This document shows, in pieces, positions 14,783-27,170 of a DNA stretch of 64,000 bases. The notes under the pieces are model-generated. The model made no database searches. It worked only from the letters and a program-made list of their open reading frames with translations, and was not told the DNA's origin. The stretch is from the NCBI GenBank assembly GCA_013400975.1, contig WBMZ01014017.1, forward strand, positions 1-64,000. The letters run 5' to 3'. The DNA comes from Atrichornis clamosus (taxonomy: Eukaryota; Chordata; Aves; Passeriformes; Menuridae). Positions within the stretch are counted from its first letter, which is position 1. Each line of letters opens with the position of its first letter. Both the position numbers and the translations under genes were made by a program.

Positions 14783-14845
14783 ATCTCAGGATATTTGGGG
14801 TTGGAAGGGACCTCTGAAGATCATCTAGTCCAACCCCCCTATGCT
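14783..14845 (-). mobile_element. CR1 LINE, short 3' remnant
   Basis: The + strand carries the characteristic antisense CR1 phrases GGGGTTGGAAGGGACCTCTG and ATCATCTAGTCCAACCCCCC in the right order and spacing. The terminal octamers are degraded. About 60 bp are recognisable, and the homology fades after TATGCTGGC. It is a 5'-truncated, nonautonomous relic within intron 2. Confidence 0.85.
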
Positions 14846-15863
14846 GGCTAACATTGGCTTCACTCTCTTTTGTTCAAGTCAAATCTCTTTAAATACCTGC
14901 TGTGAAAATAACACATCTGACCCTGACACCCTGCCCAGCTGAGCCTGTGTTTGCTGTCAGACAGCTGGCTTTACATGAGCAAGGCAAACTGCTAACCTGG
15001 CCTGGGTACCTGCCTGCCTCTGGCACCTGATCTCTCTTGCCTCTCCTTGGCAAGGAAATGTCCTACAAGTGTGAGCTTATCAGTTAGTGGTGTCCAGTGG
15101 GAGAGAGATACATCAGGTTTCCTATTGGCATCCTGGTTAACAACAGACTGGTCTAAATTTAGGATTGCCTTTGCTCTAGCACATGTGAAATCTCTTGTCA
15201 TTAACCAGTTGTACACTTATTTCTTTCTGAATTATACTGTTCTGTTAGTTTTAAGCAGTTTCTTGTATTTTGACTTGTTCTCCTGGTTTTATATTGATGG
15301 TATTTCTGTTACCACACCTAAATGGGAGTTGCAATTCTCCCAGGCTTTTTGAAAGCCTTTGTTATAATACATTTGCTTATCATCATTGGTAAAAATAAAA
15401 AAGAAGTGGGAAGTGTAATTAAACAAAGTGGAGATATTTGATATTGTAATTTTATAGCTACATGTAAAACCCCTCCTCACTAATGTAGCTAAATTCCCAC
15501 AGAGTCATAATTGTGAACGTACATATGCATGCAGATCATTGATCTAACAGAAACTACACACACAGAGGTTTGTTTTAATTAAAATATTTTAAATAGCAGT
15601 TTATTAAACAACAGCAAATTTCTCTGTGACCATAGTTTACAATTGTATTTTTATTAATTTAGTAAAATTGAGCCTTATGTAATGTAAGATTTAGGGGTTT
15701 TTTTCTCATTGTTTAATGTCAAAAAGGTTAGCTGGATAAAATTTTAAGCTGCACAAGTGCATTCTCATTACCCACACATACACTTGCTAAATGTCAAAAC
15801 AACCCATATATTAGACTACCCTTTAAGTGGTGGTGTTTTTTTCTCACTGGAAACAAATCAGAT

Positions 15864-15896
15864 AAGGAAGAAGGAGGAGAGAAAGGAGAAGAAAAA
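15864..15896 (+). repeat. Uninterrupted purine tract
   Basis: Thirty-three consecutive A/G bases in GGAAGAAGGAGGAGA-like order within intron 2. Low-complexity sequence with no evident function. Confidence 0.6.
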
Positions 15897-18800
15897 CCCA
15901 ACAACTTGCCTTTAAGTTATTTGTGCAGAAGATAAAATCGTAATGAGATAGTATTTTTTCCAGTATGCCTTATGTTCTGGAAAGCCCCTCACAGTGTTCA
16001 TAGCAGATCAGAGGTGAAGACAAAAAAAAAGAAATTCCAGGACATCGGGAATTAAATATTTTAGATCTTCCAAAACAAAAAAGAAATATAACTTCCAAGG
16101 AACAAGGTAATGGGACACCTTTACTCCTGGCTGTAAATTAAAAAACTGGGAAATAAAACTGGGAAGCAGTAAGACTGAATTACAAAAAACATGTTTGGCA
16201 TCTGTATATATATTTATGATTCCCAAGTTAAACATTTTTATTTTCATCAGTAGATAAACAACGGGAAAGTGGCAGGAAGGATGGTTGGGTGCAGAGATTA
16301 GATAGGGATGATATCCTGTTAGGAAGGAAAAACAGCATAAAGTAGTTTCTTGTGTCTCTGTTCTTTGTGTTATGATGATTGAAAGTTTCGACAGTTGAGC
16401 ACCAGACTGAGGCACTTGGCCTTGAACATCAAGATAATTACAGTTGTGCAGAGCATGGTGGGAACCACAACTTCATTGTTGTTGCAAATGCTCTTTTGTT
16501 TAGAGCATCATGGTTCAGTGCCTTCATCCCAGCCCTGCTCCTCCTGGGGCGGGTTTGTCCTGCGACCCTCACTGTACGGTGCCCCCGAAACGCAGCTTCC
16601 CGAGCAGTCACCAGTCAGAATTCTCAGTTTCTCAAAATCAAGATGAAGATACTTTACTTCAGGCTCAAACTCTCTCAAATTCTCCATAGACAAGCATATG
16701 AGACCTTTTATACGGCATTTTCATATAGAGTAATTAAAAAGCATATTTTAATTAGACCAGCTTCAAAGGGTCAGCACAACTGATGTGCATATTGTAAAAA
16801 AGATGAAGATATGAAGATGAGTGTCTTATGTTAATAATTAAATGCATTCTAATTGATGCAATAAAGGGTATTCACTCTAACAAGATGGTAGTCATTTAAA
16901 GTTACTTTAAAATTGAATGGTATTTTACAAAAAGACTGAATTTTAATCTACTGGACTGTTGTAAGCAGAGTTAAGTACAAGCTTTGGAAGCTGCCTGGAT
17001 TAATCTTTGATGAGTCCATTTAAAAATACTTCTTAAAAAAGTAACTTTGAAATTTCCAACTATTCTGCAGATTTAAAAATACATCTCTCTTGATATTTTC
17101 TGTGCAAGATGTGTGTGACATTACAATCCCTTTTTCAGGACTCATTAAGAAAAAGTCCATTTCACTGATTAATTTGCTTTTTGTTTTTTGTTTGTGTTGC
17201 TGAGTTGTGTACGAAATATTTTTGAGGCTACCAAAACATAAGATTATGGGAATATTTTTTTAACCCTAATCCTTTTAATTTGACAAGGAAAGGGGCACTT
17301 TTATTAGGTTTTTTTTTGAAATTTTCCTTCAATGTAATCAATGGAAATTTGGTGATTATCAGATTGCTTTACCAGTACTATCTACTCCATCATGCTAAAC
17401 CTCTGAACTATGATTCACAGCAAAGACAGTTACACAATGCTTTTAAGTACACCTTTCTTTTAGATAATACTTCTCATATAAAATGAAAATATTGAGCTCT
17501 GAACTCCTAGCTTCCTAGCATGTAATTACAGTAATAGATTGACTTTAAGCATGGCTTTCTGTTGCATTATTAATATTTTATGGCTTCTCTTCAGTTATTC
17601 TCACTAATTGGCCATTATGCTCTTTCCACCAGAGCTTGTGGGACCACCTAGAATGTTAAGGGGCATGATTTGATTTAAGGTCTGCCTGGTTCTAAATGCC
17701 ATGATATTTACCACAGTGTTGGATTACACAGAAAATGGGAGAGTGAAATTTTCCTGTGAAAACTTCTAATTTATGGAAAACACAAAATGCAGGCTCTCAC
17801 TAGACTTCCTTTAGTGGAGATGTGCAGAGTTAGCTGCTTGTGCAGTCAATCCCAGCAGGCTGCTGGGGACAAGGGCAGGTGGCTTCTTCTGTGTTTTGTC
17901 TCTTTTTGTGAGCTGAAACACCATGTCTGTAACAGCTACATGGAGACAATTAAGTGAGATCTTAGTGAAATAAGGGCTGAAGTCTCCTAAAGAAAGCAGT
18001 AATGTTGAAAGGGAGACACTGATCTTCTTTTCTGCATATTGTTTAGCCTTTATCTTTCTTCTTCTTTCTGAGGGCAGTTATTTGCAGATGTGTTCCCTTT
18101 CTGAACTGCTTTGAGATGTTAATGTAATCAAAAATAAGTGCTAGAACTTTCCTCTTCCCTACCAATTTAGGAATTGGGAGTTGCAACCCTTTGGTGATCT
18201 CCTGTGGTCAGCATCTTAGGGAAACTAGGCTGAAAGTGAGCAAGAAGCCTGATGGTGCCTAGAAGTGTGGCTGGTTTTCCAGCTCCTGAGTTCCTGTTGA
18301 TAAAAGATGTTATTGCACACACACCGCTGCTACAGCCACCACGCCTTGCTTGCTTTCCTCATTCACATAAAGAGTTTAATGTATTTTGAAAAACCCAGTA
18401 TGAGGTCAAAATGGCCTGTGGAACAACAGCCTTGGGGACTTAATTGTCCCAGAGGTGGCATTTGGTGCCCAGGGAAAATTGCAGCTCTCTGTGATGGAAT
18501 AGTCTTTTTTGTCATCTGAGCAGAGGCACAACGAGTCTGAGTCTCCTTCTTCTATCGCACTGCTGCCCACAGAAGGAGGTGAGAACTAGGCATGGCAGCT
18601 GGTTCCCATGCTGAAGTGCCTTCAGGTGTGCAGGGATGCAAATATGGATCAGCCTGCAGAGGTTGTCCCAAAGGGAATCTGTCCTGCCAACCGTGGTAAC
18701 TGCTCCAGCCTTTGGTTCCCTCCACGTGCCCCTTCTCGAGTAACACTCCTGGAGAGGAATCGAGGGGCATAGAGAGCAGAGAAAACAAAATATAATATCA

Positions 18801-19469
18801 GATGTATATATAGTAAAGGTAGAGGGTGATTCTGCCTCTTAGAAATAAATGGAGGGATATTCCTCTGTAAATGAATGTGTTTTATGCAAAGGTGTGCTTT
18901 GTTCTTACACCTCCAGCTTCTTCATTAGTTTTAAGGTGGGATTTTTAAGAAGAGATTAAGTAAGACATAATGCAAATTGCAGACACAATGGCATAATCTA
19001 GTTTGAGTTTTATCTTTGACATCTATAATAATGTTATCCCCCTGATAAATACATCCAGAGATAAAGCTTAGGCTTTTTTTGAAATGCACTGCTTTATCAC
19101 CTTATCTTACCCCAAATGAGTGCAATTTGCATTATGATGAATTGTCTTACATGTAAACCTGCCACAGAGCACAGCATAACTGGAATTTTTTGTGCATTTA
19201 TTTCTTCTCTTATGTAGATTTGTACTGTGTTTAGTTCTATGTGAGAGACAGAACCTAAAAAGGTCTCTAAAGCTTTATCTTACAGGTCAAATGCAGAAGG
19301 AGACGTCACCTTGCAAGGGGTCTGTACATTAAAACACATGGTTCAATAATTGAGAGAGCTTGGAGACAGTTGTCAAGTCAGCCAAGTGTAAAGATTAAGA
19401 CATTAAGACATTAGCCACTGGACCCCATAGGGCAAAATTTGTTGTTAAGTAGGTGTGGCAGGCTAAATG

Positions 19470-19514
19470 CATGGATGCTAAGGGCCTTTTCCAACCAAAA
19501 TGATTCTGTGATTG
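19470..19514 (+). mobile_element. CR1 LINE extreme 3' end
   Basis: A short sense-strand match to the CR1 terminus: GGCCTTTTCCAACC followed by AAAATGATTCTGTGATT, the paired octamer ending. Only about 45 bp survive. The short length lowers confidence, but the octamer end is diagnostic of CR1. Confidence 0.75.
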
Positions 19515-19831
19515 GATGGGTTTTTCTCATTCTCCTCCACTACATCTAGAGCATTCCAAAAAAGTGCTTTTGCTCAGCATTTCCTCAGAAGCCTGGGGGT
19601 GATTATGTCCGGTGCCGTGGGAGCAGGCAGCAGGGAGAAGCCAGGCACACTGTGTGCTCCCCTCCCGCTGGCCTGTGGCGGGAGACCAGCGCTCAGCTTT
19701 CACACAGAGATGGCTCTCCATGAGTTTGCCACTGAGCATGTACCCCAGCTCTGCAAAACAACCAACTGGGGCTTTTTTGAAGGTTTTGGCACCAGTCCCT
19801 GGGCTGTAAAATCATGAGTTACCTCCTTTCT

Positions 19832-19974
19832 CAAACCATAACTTCAAAATAGTGTATTTCCTTAAACGGAGAATATTTTATTGTGATGTTATCTCTTTTT
19901 TTTTTCCCCAAACCATAAGATGGAGTTCAAAATAGAGTGTTTGCTTAAATGGGCAATATTTTACTGTGGTATCT
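19832..19974 (+). repeat. Diverged tandem duplication (~77 bp period)
   Basis: Two copies, 19832-19895 and 19909-19974, share CAAACCATAA, TTCAAAATAG, GTGT and CTTAAA blocks, an ATATTTTA block and a closing ATCT in the same order. They differ by substitutions and a short insertion after the first block. A T-rich spacer (about 19894-19905) separates them. This is an old local duplication, with no coding content. Confidence 0.75.
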
Positions 19975-20385
19975 GGCTCCTTGCTTACAAGGGTACTATG
20001 GGGGAACAAAAAAATCACAATACTTCTGGTAAATCTTGGTATCACTTCTGGTGCTCACACCATTCCTGGCCTCATTGCTGGAAGGTGAGAGGTGACTTGT
20101 CTGGTGTAGACAGAGTGGAAGCTTAATGCCCAAGACTTTTTAATCTTCAACAAATACACAAGGAAGAGAACACAGGTATTCAAGGCTCAGTTGTGACTTT
20201 TGTGTATGCTCTATTCTTGCTGGCACTGGTGAAAATTGCATAGGAGGACAAGGTCCAGTGACCGTGCACATTGAGTATATATCATCTTGAGAACATGCTC
20301 ATAATTTCTGGAATCCACAGACTAATTCATCTCTCCAACAGATGTGCCCCAAATATCACTAATCCTCCTCAGTGTTGTTTCTTTA

Positions 20386-20405
20386 CCCCCCCTTCCCTCC
20401 CCCCC
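20386..20405 (-). other. C-rich tract; possible G-quadruplex on - strand
   Basis: Seven Cs, TT, CCC, T and seven Cs in succession. On the minus strand this gives three G runs. One of the seven-G runs can supply two runs with a one-base loop, so a quadruplex is possible. The tract is followed by a short CATC repeat near 20457-20471. Confidence 0.5.
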
Positions 20406-21253
20406 ATTATTCCTTCTCATTTAAATGCAAAAACACAAAACAACCCAAATCATCAATCCATCCATCCATCCTTCTCTGCAGGGTGTCTTTTGTTTTGCTT
20501 TGTTTTGTGACCAGGGAAGGGGAGGAGTCAAGGGGAAATGGAACATCTTTGCTCAAGCTGATGCTCTGTAGGATCCTGGGCCTGGTTTGGGGCTGTTGAA
20601 GGGCCAGGCACCGTTTCAGTGGCTGCTCTGCATGTGCAGTGCATCAGCGGGCACGGCCTGAAGCTGCTTGAGGGACAGAGACCTGCTCCTGCTTGTGCTG
20701 CTCTTGCTTTTGTACAAAACAGTTTAGCTTGATTTCCAGTGGGGAAGGATCAGGAGGTAGGATGGCGTCCTGGCCTCTCCCTTGCCTGTTTGGCCCATGG
20801 GACTTTTTCCTTGTGGTCCTCCTTCTCCTCCCAGAAGCTTGCAAGGACCTCAGAGCACCTGGGGTGCAGATGCTGCCCCTGAGGACCCTGCTGGGAAGAG
20901 GAACTGGGAAGTCTCAAGTAACATCATCCTGTTGAGGTGGGAGTGGGAATGGAAGCTTCCTCAGAGCAGACAGTTTTGGTTGTGTGTTTTGGACTGGAAT
21001 TTGACCCCCAAGAGCTCTTACGTACCTTGGGGCCAGCAGATGACATCCACAGCTTCAGAGGCAAATAAAAGAAAATAAAAAGCCTCTCATATTAATTATT
21101 TTGAAGTTTAAAGATTAAAGATCTTATGACCCTTATTTAGACGAGTCTCATGATTTTTGGAAATCTGAATTGTGTGTTATCAGGAATGCCTGGGAGGAAC
21201 TTTATGGAAGAAGCACAGGGAAGGGAGAAGAGTGATAGTAAAGGAGAAGTATG

Positions 21254-21326
21254 ATATATATATATATATATATATCTCTAAAGTGTTATTTTCCTAGGAG
21301 NTATATATATATATATATATATATAT
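21254..21326 (+). repeat. (TA)n microsatellite interrupted by an assembly N
   Basis: Two TA tracts, about 21254-21275 and 21302-21326, flank a 25-bp unique segment, with a single N at 21301 directly before the second tract. Such tracts commonly break assemblies, so both the tract lengths and the intervening segment are uncertain. Confidence 0.9.
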
Positions 21327-22261
21327 CAAAGAGAGTCTTGGTAATTCCACACACTTTCTTCCCATCAGGTCAGAGCATTTTGCTTATGCCCATGGAAAAA
21401 CTGCAGCAGATCCAGAGATAAAAGGGTGATTTTTGGAGTATCTTATTACAGGATCATTTTCTACTTATCACCTCAGAGAACTACTTGGCAAGCTATATGC
21501 ATAGTGTGAGAGGAATGTTTTTGCTGTTACTTTGCTTAGTGTTACAAAGTCTGGTTACTCTCTTGCAAATACAAAATCCTGTTAAATCTGGAATGGTTAG
21601 CAACTGAAGTTCCGCAGGACAGCTGTCACTGCAAGCCAGCAATGTGAGTGTGTATATGTGATGTATGTTTATGTATGTATTTATGTATTATTTTACTTTA
21701 ACCTGTTTCCCATAATACACCTTTATAGGATAGAAAGCAGAAAAGAGAGCAGAAAGCAAAACAAAGGAGGAAGACTCCAAAATGGACCTTAAGTTAGTGT
21801 TTCTCCCTGTAAGAGGATTTGGGCTAATTTTAATTAACCTAGATCAGTCCCAATTCTAAAAACATAAATGAAAGGTAAAAGGTAAGGAAAAGGTTGGTGA
21901 AAGGAAAGACCAAAATGTATTTTCAAATTTAAAGGTTTAGTACCAGCGTCATGTATAAAACTCATGAAGTCATGGCCATCAGTTTCAGTGGTATTGAGCC
22001 TGCATGGCCTTTCTGAAGTGGCAGTAGGGGCTTGGCCCTTGATTTCCAAGGGACCCAGATTTTACATCTGTTATTCAAATGACACTTCTGAGTCACTTGT
22101 GTAAAATGTACATGAATATAGTTGTCCCCTAATTAATCTTGGTCACTAGTACACCAGTGGCTTCTAACTTTTATTTAACCCAGCTTCTCCATTATTCAGA
22201 ATGACTTGGCTAATTTTTCTGGGTAGCTGCTCTCTAACTTCTCTCATAAAACCAGTAGATT

Positions 22262-22286
22262 TTTTGTTTGTTTGTTTGTTTGTTTG
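22262..22286 (+). repeat. (TTTG)6 microsatellite
   Basis: Six consecutive TTTG units in intron 2. A simple tetranucleotide repeat that is likely polymorphic, with no coding relevance. Confidence 0.9.
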
Positions 22287-23502
22287 TGTAACGTTTCATT
22301 GGTAATTGGCATTTGCTGCCAATTTGCTGGGAGGTAAGGCTGGCCTCAATAGATTCTGAGGGTAGGCTCATGCACCGCAGAGCCACTGAAGTAATGAATT
22401 TCCATTTATGGACAAAATCCAATGCTAATTTTTATTATTTGACTTGAACCTATGTTTTAGGCAAATTTTCCTGCAGTATATCCGTGCACACTCAGTGGAC
22501 AGAGGTAGGTATCTACTGTAGGTGTTGATCCAGTTCACATAAGGCAAGCATTTAGCCACTAGACTCACATGTGAGCCATCTAAAATGGCTTAAAGCTGTA
22601 TTTCCATAACAGTTAAATCTTTCTGAGATCTTCATTCTTGTTCCTGAGTGCATGGTTCTGCCTCCTTCCTATGTGCTTGCTGTGCTATTCATCCCATCAA
22701 TCCTAGAAGGGACTTAATCAGCAGATCACTAACCCTTCAATAAAGAAATGAAAGGTGTTTTGCCATCTTAGCTCTACAAATCAGTCAACTGCAGGATTAC
22801 ATGAATGCCAGCACAAGGGAGGGGGAGGAAGCTGCAGCGTGCTTGGGGAAAGGAGGGGACTATGGTAACTCCCACTCCGTCTAAACTGTGGTGAAACCAC
22901 CCCTAAAGCGTTGGATCCCAACCTCTTTATCTCATGTCCCAGTAGAGATTTCCAGGCTGATTCTGCAGCTAATTTGTTTTTAACAACCTTTTTACTACTC
23001 AGTGCACTGATTGCTTTAGTGCCAATTGTCATGTAAGGTTAGTAGTGGTTTAGTTACTAGAGGAAAAGGAGGATTGATTTCCCATAATGTAGGAGGTAGC
23101 AAATACATTTTTAATGATAGTTGGTTCTTTATTAGGGCAATGGATGAATGGGAATTGTTTGATGAATTTAGTTGTCCTATTTCTTGTTTCTCCTTTTGCC
23201 TTATTTCTTGTTGATTCTCATTTACACTATAAAGTATATAATTTTAGGTGGGCTGCTAAAATCAGCTTCTGAAAAGATTTTTTACTCTGGTAAAGCAACT
23301 ACAAACAGAGAAGATTAATATATGTCTAGAGCAAATGGCAAGATGAAGGAGAGAATAATTGGTTCAAGTTAAACAATTACAGACAGTGAGTGAAAAAGTA
23401 ACATGTGTCCAGGGAAACTGCAAAAAAAAGAAAAAAGAACATCAGTACAGATCTGCTGCTTCATGTAAATATGTATTTAATGTAGTGTTTCAGTTGAAAA
23501 CA

Positions 23503-23545
23503 ATCACAGAATAGTAAAAAATTTTGAGGACTAGTCCCTAAACCA
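23503..23545 (-). mobile_element. Possible very short CR1 terminus
   Basis: The + strand shows CAATCACAGAATAG followed by diverged sequence that could be the antisense start of a CR1 3' end. Beyond the first dozen bases the match is poor, so this may be chance. Confidence 0.3.
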
Positions 23546-24272
23546 GTATGTTGTGGAAATACACTGCAATAAATCAATATGTGAAGAATTCTGTATTTAT
23601 TTGGATGCCATCATGTTGTTTCCAGAAAGGTTTCAAACATATGCATTTTTATTGTAAAGTCAAACAATTCATCATCAAAACCACAGGCAGATTTCTGCAA
23701 AGACCAGCTCATTGATGCACACCAGTGTGCTGCTTGAAACCCACAATGTTCACCTCACAAGGCATTTGCAATTGTGAGATTATTGTCTCATTTTAGAGAG
23801 AGCTTATTTTTATTTCTTTTCACTTTTAAAATCGCCACTTATTGTTTATTGGTTAAACTTAAATTACTTTATTTTGAATAGGTCAGAGGAAGACTAAATC
23901 TAGCCAACCTTCGGCTTTGCCTATGCTTGTTGTTTTGCATCTGGTATCATAGTGTCCTCACTTACATAAAGTTAATAACAGAAATTTTATTAATAACATC
24001 TTTGTAAACTTAGTCCTAAAATCGAAGAGGATAGGTATATATTAAATTCAGAATGTTTGTGAGTAGGATGCAGTCTCAAAAGCAATATCATGTTTTGATC
24101 TCAAGGGCTTTAAAAACAGAAAACACTACATAAAGGGCTGCAGGAAAGCCACAGAATCACTCTAAGAGTCATCGATATTAATTGGGAGCCTGTAAGATCA
24201 GCTACTGTCGTGTCACAGTAAATCATTTGCTGGGAAGGGCCAGAATTTTTTCGAAGCCCAGGAATCTGCCGG

Positions 24273-24305
24273 CAGATAACAGGCAGCCACGGCCGGTGTT
24301 ATCTG
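24273..24305 (+). promoter_or_regulatory. Inverted pair of GATA motifs, candidate enhancer core
   Basis: CAGATAAC (24273-24280) and its exact reverse complement GTTATCTG (24298-24305) are separated by 17 bp containing GGCCGG. The arrangement gives two facing GATA-factor sites in a segment that is unusually CpG-containing for intron 2. Homeodomain-like ATTAATTG lies about 100 bp upstream. Binding and function are inferred, not shown. Confidence 0.35.
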
Positions 24306-26723
24306 ACAGTGCATGCTTTAGCTTTAGCAGCTGGAGGGGCTAAGCTTCACATCCCCTGCTTGGATTTCACAGTGCTGTGATGTGTGACTGGTTTGTTCAG
24401 TGATTCCTAAAATGCAAGCCAATGTGAAAAATGAAATTATATTAGTCAAGGAAATGCTGTTAGGAGCGAAGGAGAGTTTCATGGGCTGGGTGAGTGGCTG
24501 AGCCATGCCACCATTGCCACTGTCACAGAATGACCCCAGGCTGCATGTGACAGTTATTTGGGCTGTGCTCTTATCATCACAGCCCCTCCAGACCCTCACT
24601 GCACAGCTATTCCCTCTTCTGTACTATTTTTTCCTACCAGACTGTAAGACTTCCATTCCGATGGCGTGTCCCAGCCCTCCGACCTTCAGCTCCAAGCAGG
24701 CACACAGGCGCTTTTCATTCCCAAAGCCTGGCGCATGCAGTTCCTTTACTTTTCTGTTCCTCAAGTAACTCTTCCCTTAGGGCCTTCTGACTCTAGCTCC
24801 AGCCAGTATCCAGCTCTTCCTTCAAGTCCATGCAGGCTTTGGTTCAAATTTTGAAGATGGTTTTCAGGCTGTGCCTCTAAGGTCCTGCAGGGCAGAGCTG
24901 TGGGATGGCGATGTGTCCAAGAGGAGGTGGCTGCCCTTGGAGTAACAAACCCAAGAGTGACACAATGGTGCCTTCTGTTGCCAATCCTGATCAAAGCAGT
25001 GCTTCGAATTCTTGCTCAGATGCCTACTCCATAAAGGCAAAAATGTTCTGTTTCTGAATAATACCAGGCACTTTTGGGTAAAAAGGTAATTAAGGATTTA
25101 TCAGGTTTTTTTGGTAACCTTTGTGCCTCGAAGCACAGTGATGCCTTGGATTTACTGTAGAGATTTCAATACCACTATTTTAATATATTTTGGTAAATAC
25201 ACATAAAATATGAAAATTCAACATCAAAGAATATGTATCAAATGCAGCTCTCATTTACTTTATAGACTAAAGAGAATTCAGAATAATTTTAGCAACTGGG
25301 ACATCAATGATGCTATGCTACAGTTGAATGAATATAGGACAAAGAATCTGAAAGTTCAAGTATATTCTTTTAATTTACTTCTTTACACATCATAATGAAA
25401 AGGAGTAATAAACATAATTCAATAGAGCTTTTCTGTAAGCTTTCTTTTATCTTAAATAGTTTTATGCCTGTATAGTTATCTAAATAAATGATCTGTACAT
25501 TCTTGTTATATCACAGTATACAGAGCCATCAATGACTTCCAGCTTGGGCTTTTATATTTCACGTCTGTATTGCCATGGCATTTCCACAGCATGTTGCAAT
25601 GCCAGGAATCTCTCCTTTAGTTCACCCTTTTTCTCTCTGTGTATTCAAACCTGTGTGTTATTTGCTTTTGCAAAATACATCATTCTTTTCTCAGAAAGCC
25701 TTGAAGATTACATTCTTCTCTGGGTAGGAGAGTTATTTCACAAAATATCCTACTACTTTTTTAAAGCAACAAACCTTTACTTAGTCTTTCTATAGGAATT
25801 TAGTTTTTCTGTTTTAGTGAGGGTTTAGATACACAGGATACGTGTGTAAGGGCTGTGCTTCTGCAGCGGATCATCAACAAGTGCCTTCTACAGTGTCCTC
25901 TTAGAGCGTCTGATTCGTGTGTGCGCTGTGTGTGGCATATCCAGTACACCGAGGGAATTTTCTGTCTTGGGTGAGATATACAATTTTTCTGAAAGAAACA
26001 CATTGTAGAGCATTTAAAAGTATTAAGGAAGGTGTGTTCACATAATCTTGTGGATACTTAGAGCTGATAAATGGAAACAGGAAGACATTTATCAAGTGAT
26101 TTTCATGGCATTTCACTTCCTATGTTAAAGTGAGAATATGGGAACATCAGTGCTGAAGCAGAAAAGCTCTAAGCGCAGGCTTTAGTTGAACTCCAGGCTA
26201 TATGGGGTTATTACTTCAGAGTAATGAACAGAGCAGGTCCATCCTCCGGAGCTGAGCCCACCTGGATGGGGTGTGCATTTGCCTGGTTCCTGATCATACT
26301 AGTCTTGTATTTGCTCCTGCATTTTGCCAGCTTAAACCGTACCTGTCTGAAAGGCACGTGATGATGATGTGAGAAGAGAAAGGCAGCAAAGCTGGAGAGC
26401 CAAAACCGTCCGGCTGCCCACCTCACCTTCTGTCAGAGACTGCTGCCCCTGGGGCAGTGCCTAAACCCACGGCAGTTTACAGCCTGACACAGGAAAGAGG
26501 TGCAGGTCCAGGTCTGGGTGGAGCAATCTGCTGGCTGCAGCCTGCTGCCCACTGTGGGCAGCTGTGGGCGGGGACCTGTGGGAGCAGGGCTGCGGGGGCG
26601 GCAGCTGGAGCACAGCTTTCCGTTTAAATTCGCCTTTGTTTGTCAGTCACTGCCCACAGCTCCTGCTGAGTTTACTTTCCTGCAGGAATGTGTCTCCACG
26701 GCTTGAACTGTGCCTGAATCAAT

Positions 26724-27003
26724 CACAGGACTACAGAATGGTTGGGGTTGGAAGGGGTCTCTGCTTGTCCACCCCCCTGCTAAAGCAGGTTCACCTAGAG
26801 CATGTTGCACAGGATCACGTCCACATGGGTTTTGAATATCTCCAGAGAAGGAGATCCACAGACTCTCTGGGCAGCCCATTCCAGTGCTCTGTCACCCTCA
26901 AAGGACATAAATTTTTCCTCATACTCAGATGGAACTTCCTGCTTTTCAGTCTGTGCCTGTTGCCCCTCGTCCTGTTGCTGGGCACCACTGGAAAGAGCCT
27001 GTC
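26724..27003 (-). mobile_element. CR1 LINE 3' fragment
   Basis: The + strand reads CACAGGACTACAGAATGG, GGTTGGAAGGGGTCTCTGCT, then the antisense landmarks CTCTGGGCAGCCCATTCCAG, AAATTTTTCCTCATACTCAG and TGTTGCCCCTCGTCCTGTTG. These match the 3' 280 bp of an avian CR1 in reverse orientation. The copy is 5' truncated with no intact coding frame. The apparent reading frames at 26564-27025 and its minus-strand shadows are translations of this repeat. It lies 1.2 kb upstream of exon 3. Confidence 0.93.
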
Positions 27004-27090
27004 CCAATGTAATGGTATCATCTAGTGGCAAGTAATCGTGCAAACGTTGAACTGTTGGAAATTCATTCCTTCAGCTGGCTGTGCTGAGCT

Positions 27091-27170
27091 GCTCTACATT
27101 TATTTGTCAGACACTGTGTTGAGTAGTTTTGCTCTACATTTATTTGTCAGACACTGGTATTGAGTGAAAT
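27091..27170 (+). repeat. 40-bp tandem duplication, two copies
   Basis: Copies 27091-27130 and 27131-27170 share a perfect first 26 bp (GCTCTACATTTATTTGTCAG plus ACACTG), then differ in the last 14 bp. This is a small local duplication directly downstream of the CR1 fragment. Confidence 0.9.

Noticed and set aside
26564..27025. 153-codon + frame and its minus-strand shadows
   Set aside because: They overlap a CR1 3' fragment. The translation is of repeat DNA, not a gene.
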